From Fibrobacteria bacterium (GTDB lineage Bacteria > Fibrobacterota > Fibrobacteria > UBA11236): a stretch of 52,603 bases of DNA. Positions 25,301 through 32,939 of this stretch are shown here, one piece after another (positions within the stretch are counted from its first letter, which is position 1; each line of letters starts with the position of its first letter). The notes beneath the pieces are model-generated. The model was not told the DNA's origin. It ran no database searches and saw nothing but the letters and a program-made list of their open reading frames with translations. The stretch spans positions 1 to 52,603 of the forward strand of contig JANYDA010000062.1 in NCBI GenBank assembly GCA_025360005.1. The letters run 5' to 3'. A program made the position numbers and the translations under genes.

Positions 25301-26422
25301 GCCCGCCAGGGTGGGAGTGCCGGAGAGAGCGCCTCCGCTGAACGACAGCCAGCCCGGGAGCGGCGCCCCGTTGAGCCCGGTGGCCGAGAGTGCGGGCAGG
25401 GGAAATCCGGAGGCGGTCAAGGCATAAGTGAAGGCCGCATTGGTCAGCCCGGACTTGCTGTCCGCGCTGGTGATGGCCGGTTTGGCATTGACGCTTACGG
25501 ATATCTGATTTATCGAGGAAAGCGGCGGGGATCCTTGGTCGGTCACTTTCAGACTTATGTTGTAAACGCCCTGTCCGGAAAAAGTAGCGGTGGGATTGAC
25601 GGTATTCGCGCCGGTGAAACTGACGCCGGCGGGTCCGCTCCATTGGTACTTGAGCGTGGTCCCGGCGGGATCATCCGGATCGGAGGACGCGGAACCGTCG
25701 AGGGCGACCGTGTTGTTGGGCAATACGATGGCCGTGTCCGCGCCCGCGTGGGCTACCGGGGGCTGGTTGGCCGCGATGCTGAGGGTAACATTGTCGCTAC
25801 CGGTAAGACCTCTTCCGTCCATGGCGATGGCGCGGATGGTGTTGGTTCCGGACGCGGTTCCGTCGGGAATGATTCGATCGAATTTGTAAGTGGGACCGGC
25901 TCCATCGCCGAGGAAGGTGAGGCCGCCGGAGCCAACCAGATAATATTTCACCGTGACTGGATCCGGACCATCGTTGTCGGTAACCGAAGCGGTCATGGAG
26001 ACGGTGCCGCCGGTATGGTAGATCTGTCCGGCGGAAGGGGTGAGGAAGTTGACAACCGGCGCCGCATCCAGGTTGTACTGCCAAGTGGAAACGTCGCTCG
26101 TTCCCAAGTCGCCATAATCAGCCATGGCGCGCAAAGTGGTGGTTGCGGAAATTACGATCGGTCCATTCGCAGGGTCGTATTTTTGGGCCTGGGCAATCTT
26201 GAATTTATTCGAGTTGCTATTGGTATCGAAATAGATGGCCACAAGCGATGGGTCTGTCCCGGGAACGGAAAGGGTGACCAACAAAGGGTTCACGAAAGGA
26301 TTGACCGATGGGGGATCCTGATCGCTGACGGGTGGCTGCAATAGTCCCAGCGGAGGCTGTGCATTTGCCATGGGAATCAGAAGCAGCAGAAGTGCGATAA
26401 AGAATGTCAGTTGTTTTTTCAA
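19376..26422 (-). CDS. giant exported multi-domain protein (PKD, putative-Ig and chitobiase-C-like repeats)
   Basis: A 2348-residue surface or secreted protein. It has a signal peptide (1-21), a chitobiase-C-like domain, an Ig-like domain, a PKD domain (about 220-310) and eight putative-Ig (He_PIG-like) repeats of 80-90 residues (about 310-1010). Two Ig-like domains and six chitobiase/hexosaminidase C-terminal-like repeats with the YYTxDGSxP signature follow. From about 1707 to the end it has a C-terminal region homologous to that of the neighbouring giant protein (26673-30455), ending in a sorting-like tail (LAPGMYFLSLE). No catalytic domain is recognised, so adhesion, polysaccharide binding or a structural role is likely (inference). 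The start codon is TTG, placed directly before MKKQLTFF-type signal sequence, with a weak Shine-Dalgarno. Confidence 0.9.
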   Translation of the reverse strand: MKKQLTFFIALLLLLIPMANAQPPLGLLQPPVSDQDPPSVNPFVNPLLVTLSVPGTDPSLVAIYFDTNSNSNKFKIAQAQKYDPANGPIVISATTTLRAMADYGDLGTSDVSTWQYNLDAAPVVNFLTPSAGQIYHTGGTVSMTASVTDNDGPDPVTVKYYLVGSGGLTFLGDGAGPTYKFDRIIPDGTASGTNTIRAIAMDGRGLTGSDNVTLSIAANQPPVAHAGADTAIVLPNNTVALDGSASSDPDDPAGTTLKYQWSGPAGVSFTGANTVNPTATFSGQGVYNISLKVTDQGSPPLSSINQISVSVNAKPAITSADSKSGLTNAAFTYALTASGFPLPALSATGLNGAPLPGWLSFSGGALSGTPTLAGTYSVALSAGNSVGTDSKTLTITISDALTIPVLTSAQTTTGAVATVFSFQATATGNPAPTFTATGLPAGLSISTAGLISGTPTTGGSTVVSVKATNSQGSDTKPLTININQPPAITSASSKSGLTNAAFTYTMTASGFPQPTLSATGLNGGPLPGWLSFSGGILSGTPTLAGTYSVALSAANTVGTDPKTLTITIKDPVATPVITSGQPPSGAVTVPFNFQVTATGNPAPTFTATGLPPGLSINVTGPGQISGTPTAGGSTVVSVKATNSQGSDSASLNIIINQPPGIKTSGTIPSGNVGTALTAPFYTVTTTGYPAPALAASGLPGGLVLNTNGTITGTPTVAGSFPVTFTATSVSGTATKPVTINIGAALTAPNIKSLSSQQGITGQPFSASLTVTGNPAPVVSAGGPNGSALPAWLTFNSGVLSSPPGGNPPTAGQFPILFTAKNTQGTDTATFVLTIVLAPAPPNIATLTPASGTVNIPFQYSVSANGNPAPVFSASAGPAWLTLTPGPGGTGSLTGKPPAKGNYSIKLTATNTQGSDTATLSISISDSTVKPAITSAVSKTGKTGTAFAYSITSTGTSPIAFATTALPAGLSLSGSVITGSPTASGTFSVTLTATNAYGKDTKVLAITINADPRINLDLDTGITVFDKSKVTFKVSASGFPAVTYQWQYNPKATGIYTNTGPNAATYTIDPVSSSSAGYYRVIVKNGVGPDVTSKVRHLIIKPLPLPIRISTQPVGGKAVVGEMVTFISSATGEPKLMYQWYKGNIAVTTAPKPDDSIFTIAAAALADSGFYRLRVTNSYTVDNDPSTFAFSDSAKLVVELPKLTKPVATPAGGPFFPDTKVTLNPNPSGADIYYTLTGATPTRTSTQLYNPGDVIPITATTVLKARAFKTGYQASDVTTETYTLTVKDKVIKPVINPTTANFQNTLTFSLSSATDSARIYFTTDGSNPLTGSPRLFNKTPITITGTTTVIAVAKVTGMIDSDTLQMTYILEKNPSKVLAPKISPAGGTFSGQAYVILSSPADTAAAIYYTLDGSSPDTSSTHSLYQGKPISISKTTTLKVVATRTNFINSDIVSETYKLIPGPISAKPAPGVFDSVTTVTLSALPANAEIHYIVDGTPTSDSPVFPVDGLALRGTGTISAIAILDSVSSAVYSFGYTLKGTQLATPAITTSTGQTTFKDSLRVWLTPPTPDALLYYTKDGTQPTVKSDKYSGPIPMDTTTTLEVIAVQKGFENSRLLVSTFTLVPDMPTVSPPGGISTSTIYAKLSCSSKRASLFYTLDGSDPTPDSRTPYAPGDSIPIQVSSVLKAVAVAGNEASPVREETYSITGDIVRTLMPGVTSPLPGGYSVRVPEDQTSKVELRTIHTAPLHLVGFDGVQYAFILALDSTEAFTGAEFPTVTFTSSNSDKRSMYKIDPSGKIYFVSSADTVTLIQAGVYFMGIDIAPPVITYLNETFEGDSTRVNFHITDNIANLSYDLKRNDDPARNVSGVFISSGVDLSVKLKHPTGTLKPLYVQVVVSDYQQAAFFPPDPTAMLSLSQRLGPLRGPPAWGIGTKGSPYDLISVPLALNPPLTLKDLQSANPGAGIEGAGWDYNSDTTYLRLDASTALLPGKGYWIGSHLPVTSLSLPSANTSGRGSVAFTVDLHHGWNQIGNPHLEELYWPSSRNLGDAYKTFAVKGLWEYSPAIVNYVESESMKPWRGYYVYNYLQDTTITLFQHPVTVLAMKKTGAESGISLSMGWGAARTLHLGADWTSADDLGIEDEFSLPQRNSGLFMHALRGGHSLTSDWIRMKPSGIQQWKVALGGTGDSLPPLKVLAQDLPAEFETWAVSPARGMKFKVDAGAEIPASGLAQDTLIIYSGSKENLAKFGPLKIMAVAAASLDMRVSARNGGFAMQMSLPSKARFRAVLWGIDGTRKGELAMGPLSQGFYRFSWDTDFRKRNARLAPGMYFLSLEVQGAGINTRLTRKIALSN
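24455..25490 (-). repeat. 513-bp in-frame tandem duplication of a repeat pair
   Basis: Inside the giant gene, a unit encoding two putative-Ig repeats is present twice in tandem. Matching landmarks lie 513 bp apart (for example AGTAGGTGC at 24781 and 25294), which equals 171 codons, so the frame is kept. The copies are very similar at DNA level, suggesting recent duplication; the other repeats in the gene are more diverged. Confidence 0.75.
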
Positions 26423-26672
26423 AAGCCCGATTTTCAGTTAAGGATAGATACCAGGATTTCACCACCGGCATTAGACGTACCAACACCTGACGGGGTACCG
26501 TTTATTTTCCGAATCCCAAATAAAAGCGCGAAATGACGAACCCAAATATAGCTGAATCTCATCCGCTTCCCCATCCCACCAGAGGTCCAGACAGTCAAAC
26601 TAGGCTTTTGAAAGGAGGGTTGGGAGAGATTCTGTTCCCGGAATCGGCCTTAGCCGTTGGGCTTTTTTGAGG

Positions 26673-29600
26673 TTACCACAACACTTTTTGCGAGAAAACC
26701 TGCAATCCTTTTTCGGTTTTCAGCCGCAATCGCAGGAAACCGATTTGCGATTGCGATCCGACGGCCATAGGCAAGTGGTAGATTCCCTGATTCAACATTC
26801 CCGGCCGCGAAGCCCCCAGCAGGCGTCCCGCCGGCGACCATACGCTTGCATCCACCTCGGCTGGCCAGGGCAAAGCTAATTGGAGCGTTCCGCCGTTCCT
26901 GCTCCGTTCCAGCTTAAAAGACAGTTCCCCGACATAGGCGGCCGCTTTGGCGAAAGCGGAGAGGCCGGAGAGCTTATCCAAGGGACCTGCGTATACCGAA
27001 AGGGTGTCTCCCGCCAATGCGGACAACGGCATTTCCATTCCCGTTTCCAACTGGAATTTCATGCCGCGCAGGCTGGAAACGGCCCAGGCTTGGTAACCGG
27101 CCGGTAACGTACCCGCCAAGACGCGGAACGTTCCGGAAGCGGAGACTTCCTTCGCGAGGGCGCCATCCTTGCCGATCACCACGTCCCAGCGCAAAGGCAT
27201 ACCGGCCGTGTAGTGGACGATGTCCGTGAGCAAACGGCCATGGCCCCGTTGCGCCCATGCGGGGAATCCGCGCGCCAAACCGGGCAGCACCGGTTCGTCT
27301 TCCGCTCCCATCCCATCCTGAGCGTCCGTTTGCGCGCCCAGGTTCAAGGGAACGGCGCGCCCAATGTCCAGATTCAGGTCCACCGAACGGGCGGTTCCCT
27401 CCACCCATCCCGTAGCCGCCTTTGGCACGGGGCGCAGGGCTGGGTCGGTGACAAGCGTGATAATCGTATCGCGATTCGATTTGCTGAAATAGTTGACGAA
27501 ATATCCCCGCCAGGGTTCCAGGGAATCCGAATGCACATAGTCATCCGTCTCCGGAAGGTAGCGGAACGGGGCCTTGAGCAAGGTGCCGGACAATTTGCTC
27601 GCGGCGGTGCTCACCGGCCAGTAGACTTTGTCAAGAGAGGGGCTGGTGATCTGGTTCCAACCGGGATGCAGCAGCATCCGGTAGGTGCCGTCGGTCCCCG
27701 ATGGCCCTGTCCGGAAAGTGCTCAGGATGACGTTCGCCACCGGAACACGGCTGCCCAGCCAAATCGCCTTTCCGGGCGTAATAATGCTGCTGTCATTGAG
27801 GTAAAGATATACCCCATTCGATTCGCTCCAGACTGCTGCATCCAGATTGTCTTCCGGATTATCGAGGCGCAGTTGGTTCCAATGGATGGGGACGGCCTCT
27901 CCGGTGGGGAAGCCCACCATGTCCCAGGATGAGTTCTTTCGCCCCAGGGAAATTACCGAGGGCGTATTGAGGCGGTTCCACAACTGGGAGAGATACACCT
28001 TTCCGGTAGCCTCCTTCGGCAACCGGCCGGTATTGAAGAAATCCCCCGCCGAGGCGCGGAACCAAAGCCCGCGCAGCTCCGTCCCGCTTATCTTGAGCGG
28101 CACCGATATTTCCCCGTTGCCATCCGGCTTATAGGTCCCGCGATCCCCGCTCAGCCCGGGGCTTTGGATTTCGCATGTCACATTGCTCACGTTATCCTTG
28201 ACCGAGAGCCTCAACTGGGTGGCGTCCCCGGCCTTGGGCACTTCCGAAAGCAAGGTGATGACGGGAGGCATGGTATCCACTCCCAGGAAATAATCCCCTG
28301 CCACGGTCAAATCCTTCTGGCTGTCCGAGGTGATGAATTCCACCAGGCCGTTGGCGTACCGGTAAAGGCCCAAGTTCGCATCGACGGGTTTGGTGAGGGT
28401 TACCTTGAAGACCTGCCCGGATTGCGCCGGTTGCAATTGTACGGCCAGGGAAACGTCCCGGAATCCGATCAGATTGAAGGCATCCGTGGTATGCGTCTTG
28501 GCGATGATGGGAAGGCTGGATTGATTGGTGAAGGCGAAACCGCCAGACAGCGACCGCGTGGAGCCGGGCGCCAAAGTGTCCGAGGGAGTGCTGGTGTATA
28601 TCTGGTAGTTCACGTCCAAGAGGCTGCTGGAGAGGGTGACTCCGCCGATGGCCAGGGTGGTCCACGCTTTCAGCCGCGTAGTGGACGTTAGCAGGATGGG
28701 CTTGCTGTCCGAATAGACGACGGCTTCCGTGAGGGGCGCATCGGCAAGGGTGTAATTGATGATGCCAATCTTTGTTCGCGTACTCAGGGTCACCAGCACG
28801 CTGTTGGCGTACGGTAGCGTGGCCGCCGGGCTGGCGGTGGGCTGGGAAGGAAGCAACCCGTAGCGTTCTTCACGGATCACGCTGGGTTCCTTGCCGCCGG
28901 CGAGGGGAAACGATTGCGCTCTGACCACGGTGGATGATTCCAGATGGAGGGGAATGCCGTCGAACTTGGGGCTGGCAAGGGAGGGGTCGCTCCCATCCGT
29001 GGTGTAATGGATCTCCGCATCCGTTTCGGGCGTATGCATGGTCAAGCTTATGCTATCCTCGAAGTCCCGCGTAGCGGGCTCGATGATGGGTGCGGCGAAT
29101 TTTTTGATGACGGCTTTTTTGCTATAGGTGGCCGTAGCCACCGAACTTTGGATTCCGTCCTTTACGGCGATGGCCTTAAGCACGGTCGAATCAATCCCCT
29201 GGATGGTGATCACCCCGCTCGAATCCAGCGGGAAACCGGTTTTAAGAGTGGGATCGGTTCCGTCCAGGGTGTACAGGATCGCAGCCTTAGGGGACTTGGC
29301 TTTAAGCTGAACCTTAAGGGAGTCGACGAATTGCTGGGAAGGCTTGTCGATGTCCGGCGGCGTCAGGCGTAACGTGTATGATACTGAGAGGACGGCGCTG
29401 TAAGGCTGGGGAGGATTGTAGGCTCGCGCTTTCAGGGTCGCCGAGGTGGTAAGTAAGATGGGTTGGGATCCATCCGCAGAATTTTCCGTGAGCGGCGAAT
29501 TGTCCAGTACATAGTGGATGCTCGCTCCATCGGTGCTGCCGAGGAATACCGTTGCCGAATCGTAGAAGATACCGGCCGGTCTGGAAATGAGCGGCGTGGC

Positions 29601-30455
29601 GACGGCGGGAAGATAGACGTACTTTTCCGTAAGGACAGCGCTGGGAGTGGAGCCGGTTTTGAACGCCCGGCAGCGCACGGTAACCGTATCTCCGATTTTC
29701 CCCCCGACGATGGACAGGGAGTCGCCGGAAAGTAAGGCCGCCGTGGTGTCCAATGTTTTTTTGGTGCTGTTGAGAGAGTAGCGGAAGTACGCTCCGGGTG
29801 CTGATACGAAATGGATTGTCAATGTGTTTGTGGGGAAGCTTTCGCTCTTGGGAGTGGCGACCGGCGTTGCCAGCGGTGGCAGCAAGGTGAATGCGGCTTG
29901 CATGGGATCGCTGTCATCGTAGCCGGGAGCCGTGGCGTACGCTTTTACGGTGGTGGATTTGGCGATGGGGAGGGGACCACTATAAACGGGACTGTTGGAG
30001 CCAGGGTCGGTTCCATCCAGGGTGTAATAGATGGTGGCTTCAGAGGCGGGTTTGGCTACTGTCAAGGTGCATATGACGGAGGGGTAGAAATCCGCTTTGC
30101 CGCCCGTGTTTGCCTGGGGAGCGGAAACCTTGGCGCGGGTGAACACGCCGGTTACCACTTCGCTGGCGAAGCCGGCGAGATAGTGGACGGCATTCACGGT
30201 GGTAGTCTGGTAGAAGACCAGTACGCTTCCCTCCTGATACTGGAGGCTTTTGTTGGTAGGGAACGTTCCATCCACGGTATAAAAGATCCTGCCATTGTTG
30301 ACCTTGTGGAAGGATACGGAGGTTGACCCTACGAAATCATTGATGCCCGCGGGTACCATGACGGGCGACGGCACCAGCCCCACGGCTTGGGCCGAAGCGG
30401 AATGTGAAGCGAAAGCCAAAAACAGCAGTCCGAAAGCGCAATGGTTACGCATCAT
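26673..30455 (-). CDS. giant exported protein with seven chitobiase-C-like repeats
   Basis: From ATG 30455, 1260 residues: a signal peptide (about 1-23, FASHSASAQ), seven chitobiase/hexosaminidase C-terminal-like repeats (about 25-620; examples IFYTVDGTFP, IYYTLDGTDP, IHYTTDGSDP), then a C-terminal region of about 635 residues homologous to that of the 2348-residue neighbour. Shared blocks include HPGWNQI, YWP, PWRGY and RGMKF. AGGAA lies a few bases before the tandem ATGs at 30455 and 30452, which supports this start; the open frame reaches 30626. No enzyme domain was seen. Probably a cell-surface or secreted carbohydrate- or protein-binding protein, and a tandem paralogue of the neighbouring gene. 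Confidence 0.9.
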   Translation of the reverse strand: MMRNHCAFGLLFLAFASHSASAQAVGLVPSPVMVPAGINDFVGSTSVSFHKVNNGRIFYTVDGTFPTNKSLQYQEGSVLVFYQTTTVNAVHYLAGFASEVVTGVFTRAKVSAPQANTGGKADFYPSVICTLTVAKPASEATIYYTLDGTDPGSNSPVYSGPLPIAKSTTVKAYATAPGYDDSDPMQAAFTLLPPLATPVATPKSESFPTNTLTIHFVSAPGAYFRYSLNSTKKTLDTTAALLSGDSLSIVGGKIGDTVTVRCRAFKTGSTPSAVLTEKYVYLPAVATPLISRPAGIFYDSATVFLGSTDGASIHYVLDNSPLTENSADGSQPILLTTSATLKARAYNPPQPYSAVLSVSYTLRLTPPDIDKPSQQFVDSLKVQLKAKSPKAAILYTLDGTDPTLKTGFPLDSSGVITIQGIDSTVLKAIAVKDGIQSSVATATYSKKAVIKKFAAPIIEPATRDFEDSISLTMHTPETDAEIHYTTDGSDPSLASPKFDGIPLHLESSTVVRAQSFPLAGGKEPSVIREERYGLLPSQPTASPAATLPYANSVLVTLSTRTKIGIINYTLADAPLTEAVVYSDSKPILLTSTTRLKAWTTLAIGGVTLSSSLLDVNYQIYTSTPSDTLAPGSTRSLSGGFAFTNQSSLPIIAKTHTTDAFNLIGFRDVSLAVQLQPAQSGQVFKVTLTKPVDANLGLYRYANGLVEFITSDSQKDLTVAGDYFLGVDTMPPVITLLSEVPKAGDATQLRLSVKDNVSNVTCEIQSPGLSGDRGTYKPDGNGEISVPLKISGTELRGLWFRASAGDFFNTGRLPKEATGKVYLSQLWNRLNTPSVISLGRKNSSWDMVGFPTGEAVPIHWNQLRLDNPEDNLDAAVWSESNGVYLYLNDSSIITPGKAIWLGSRVPVANVILSTFRTGPSGTDGTYRMLLHPGWNQITSPSLDKVYWPVSTAASKLSGTLLKAPFRYLPETDDYVHSDSLEPWRGYFVNYFSKSNRDTIITLVTDPALRPVPKAATGWVEGTARSVDLNLDIGRAVPLNLGAQTDAQDGMGAEDEPVLPGLARGFPAWAQRGHGRLLTDIVHYTAGMPLRWDVVIGKDGALAKEVSASGTFRVLAGTLPAGYQAWAVSSLRGMKFQLETGMEMPLSALAGDTLSVYAGPLDKLSGLSAFAKAAAYVGELSFKLERSRNGGTLQLALPWPAEVDASVWSPAGRLLGASRPGMLNQGIYHLPMAVGSQSQIGFLRLRLKTEKGLQVFSQKVLW

Positions 30456-30771
30456 GTTCCTGAGAACCTCATAGTCTGGCCTAGTCCAATCATGAATTTG
30501 AACCGGAATCCGGAACTCCCCTTTTAGGACTCCGGATCGATGAATAATCCCCCAGGCTAAAAATAGGCAGAAAATTGGGAATGCAGGCGGAAAATTTATT
30601 GCGCTGTGAGAACAATTTGTCCTCAACCTTGCGTTTTCGCACTTTGGTTTGGGGGCTTTGAGCGGTAAAAGCGGGACCTTACATTGCTATTTTCAGCGGC
30701 GGGGATTGCAGAAACCCTAGGGCCGGGGACACTTCTAGTGGCCCCAAACTTGTAGCCCGTCTTTATCAAGA
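30456..30771. other. divergent intergenic region
   Basis: A 316-bp AT-richer gap that must hold promoters for the giant protein gene (minus) and the small protein gene (plus). TCCGGA palindromes recur near 30507-30538. I could not assign a convincing -35/-10 pair. Confidence 0.4.
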
Positions 30772-31281
30772 ATGGCTGGGTGCATGCAGAATCAGGACGC
30801 GGAAATCAGATGCTGGGTGTTCGGGAGTTCCCGTCCGCTATCCGAGGATGACCCCGCTTTGGCGTCGCGTCTGACACGTTTCTTTTCACAGTGGAATTCC
30901 CATGGGGTGCCCGTTTCCGGACGTTGGCGGATCCTGGAAAACCGGTTTCTGGTGGTCCTGCGCGAGCCGGAAGGCGCGGAAGTATCCGGATGCAGCATCG
31001 ACTCCATGGTGGGAGAAGTGAAGCTTTTGGAAAAGGAGTTGGATACCAGGTTGCTGGACTCCAGCCGTATCTTCTATCGCAATGGCGACGGTGCCGTGGA
31101 ATCGGTCAATCGCCTGGAGTTCAAGGCCTTGGCCGCGGAAGGCGAGATCCGACCCGAGACCTTGGTCTTCGATACCACTCTCACCCGCCTCTGCGATTTG
31201 GTTCCGGGGATTTTTTCCAAACCCCTGAAGGATTCCTGGCACTCCGTCCTATACGGCCAGGCCGTCAAACAGTCGCATTGA
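30772..31281 (+). CDS. small FCB-type conserved protein (often mislabelled 'ABC transporter ATPase')
   Basis: A 169-residue protein (165 from ATG 30784). Its pattern matches, from memory, a conserved Bacteroidetes/FCB family of about 150-170 residues: W(V)FxSxRPL, a FxxxWxSHGxPVxG block, RFLVxxxE, SGCSIDSMVxxxKxLE, RLLDxSxIxYRxGD, an EFxxLxxxGxI block, TLVFDT and a final SWH. Public records often call these 'ABC transporter ATPase', yet no Walker A, signature or Walker B motif is present, so the name is wrong. Function unknown, probably cytosolic. Its 3' end overlaps the convergent thiD by 17 bp. Confidence 0.82.
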   Translation: MAGCMQNQDAEIRCWVFGSSRPLSEDDPALASRLTRFFSQWNSHGVPVSGRWRILENRFLVVLREPEGAEVSGCSIDSMVGEVKLLEKELDTRLLDSSRIFYRNGDGAVESVNRLEFKALAAEGEIRPETLVFDTTLTRLCDLVPGIFSKPLKDSWHSVLYGQAVKQSH

Positions 31282-32110
31282 AGTTAAGCGGCCCCCGGCC
31301 GCTTCCCAATCCGGGATTGGTCCGGATGGCTTCGCGCACATAGGCGCGCGCTCGGATCACCGCGTCTTCCACTTCCATTCCCAAAGCCAGATTGGCCGCG
31401 ATGGCCGAAGCCAAGGTACAGCCCGTGCCGTGGGTATGCGGCGTATCGATGCGGGGAGCGGAGAAGTTCCGCACCTGCCGGCGATGGTAGAGGAAATCGA
31501 TCGGATCCCCGGGGAAATGCCCGCCCTTGAGGAAGATGGCATAGGGCTTGTCGCGCCCGAACGCCAGGAGATGGGCCGCGGCGTTGGCTTCCGTGGTGGG
31601 CTTGCCGGTGAGGAGGTCGAACTCCATTACGTTGGGGGTGACGATGAACGCGCGCGGCAGCAACCTATCGATGAAATCCGCCAGGCCGCGCATATCGAAC
31701 AAGCTGGCCCCGGAGGTGGAGCTCAACACCGTATCCACCACCACCTTGACCCCGTCCATGCGCTGCTGGGAGAGGATGCGGATCAGCGCTTGCAGCATGC
31801 GTCTGTCGCCGATGGCGCCGATCTTGATGACGGAAGGGAACAGATCCTGGAGCAGGAAGTCGACCTGCTCTTCAAAGAAATCAGGCTCCAAGGTCTTAAC
31901 CCTGCGGACTCCGGTGGAGTTCTGCACGGTCAATAAGGTGGGAACGGACATGCCGTACACCCCGTGCCGCTGGAAGGTTTTCAAATCCGCCTCCAGGCCC
32001 GCGCCGCCGCTGGGATCCGATCCGGAAAAGCTGAGGACGATGGGTTGCGGGATCGCGGGGCCTATTGGGCTTGTGGGACCGGATGGAAAGGATTCGGCCA
32101 AAGGGTGCAT
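31265..32110 (-). CDS. thiD: hydroxymethylpyrimidine/phosphomethylpyrimidine kinase
   Basis: Phosphorylates HMP and HMP-phosphate in thiamine synthesis. A ribokinase-like fold with N-terminal SGSDPSGGAGLEADLKTF, a central VTPNVMEFDLLTG and the C-terminal anion-hole motif HTHGTGCTLASAIA. From ATG 32110 it encodes 281 residues, close to family length; an upstream ATG at 32158 adds 16 residues. No other thiamine gene is nearby. Confidence 0.93.
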   Translation of the reverse strand: MHPLAESFPSGPTSPIGPAIPQPIVLSFSGSDPSGGAGLEADLKTFQRHGVYGMSVPTLLTVQNSTGVRRVKTLEPDFFEEQVDFLLQDLFPSVIKIGAIGDRRMLQALIRILSQQRMDGVKVVVDTVLSSTSGASLFDMRGLADFIDRLLPRAFIVTPNVMEFDLLTGKPTTEANAAAHLLAFGRDKPYAIFLKGGHFPGDPIDFLYHRRQVRNFSAPRIDTPHTHGTGCTLASAIAANLALGMEVEDAVIRARAYVREAIRTNPGLGSGRGPLNFNATV

Positions 32111-32222
32111 CCGGAAATCGACGCGGGGGCAGTCCCGCGTTTCCGAAAAAATAGTCAAAAGGCGGCGGCCGGCCCTTGCGATGGCGGCTGGGCAATCCCC
32201 GTCCGCGCGGATGGATTGGCGT

Positions 32223-32798
32223 TCAGCCCAGGGAATTCAGCAAGCCGCCCAGGCCGGGATTGCTGAGGCTGGGATTGGAAAAGTAGGGGGAAGCGGATGA
32301 AGTTGACGGAGCCGCGGCCGCGGCTTGCGGGAAGAAATCCGTTTGCAGAACGAAGGGATCTTTTTCCGCGGCCACGAAGCCATCTTCCTTGAGGATGGCA
32401 TCCAATTGGGAATTGCCGTGCGCGACGGCCACGGGAGCCGCGGCTGGGGTAGCGGCAGGGTTACCTTGGGGGCTCACTGTGCCTCCATCCTGTTTCGCGG
32501 CGGCGGCATCCGTTCCAGCCGCCGGATCGGATGCCTTCATGTCTATGCCCAGGGAGATGTTCGCGATTTCCAGCGCGGTCAAACCGCCCGACAGTAAACC
32601 CTGCGATTGGGAAGTTACCGCGGCATAGATATCCAGGTTCAATCCCAGGCCGGGCGAAGAGGAGGAGGAGGAGGAGGAGGATGGCAGCAGGGAAAGCAAT
32701 TGGCCGCCCTGTTGGGCCTTGAATTGGGACAGCGAAGCGGTCGGGTTCTTGGCCGGGTAGCCCGCTTGGGTGCTGGAAGAAAGACTGGTGATATCCAT
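32223..32798 (-). CDS. low-complexity Ser/Ala-rich protein of unknown function
   Basis: Not recognised. 191 residues, rich in Ser, Ala, Gly and Pro, with a nine-Ser run encoded largely by seven TCC triplets. The C-terminus is Asn/Pro/Ser/Leu/Gly rich. There is no clear signal peptide or membrane segment. The composition is reminiscent of hook-length or flexible linker proteins but offers no real evidence. It lies between thiD and the MoxR-associated genes on the same strand, with 141 bp of non-coding sequence upstream. Confidence 0.6.
   Translation of the reverse strand: MDITSLSSSTQAGYPAKNPTASLSQFKAQQGGQLLSLLPSSSSSSSSSPGLGLNLDIYAAVTSQSQGLLSGGLTALEIANISLGIDMKASDPAAGTDAAAAKQDGGTVSPQGNPAATPAAAPVAVAHGNSQLDAILKEDGFVAAEKDPFVLQTDFFPQAAAAAPSTSSASPYFSNPSLSNPGLGGLLNSLG
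32661..32681. repeat. (GGA)7 trinucleotide microsatellite
   Basis: Seven perfect GGA units on the plus strand (TCC on the coding strand) encode most of the poly-Ser run. Length change would add or remove Ser without shifting the frame. Confidence 0.85.
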
Positions 32799-32939
32799 GG
32801 GATGGCCCTCAACTTCACATATCGGCAGGTTGGGCCGCGGACTTTAACGGGAAGTTGAAGTGAAGCCTGAAGTTTGTGGAGAAGATCCGCGAAATTGTCG
32901 GAATTTGATCTTTACTTCCCTGGGGCCGGAGGCCCGCCC

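Noticed and set aside
20780-26344. Several 250-440-codon plus-strand open frames across the giant repeat gene
   Set aside because: They mirror the repeats on the coding strand, are Gly/Arg-rich, and have no recognisable domain or start signals.
19376-30455. Repeated DNA that could suggest a CRISPR array or tandem satellite
   Set aside because: The repeats are long, in frame, and encode Ig-like or chitobiase-C-like domains; no short palindromic repeats with unique spacers exist.
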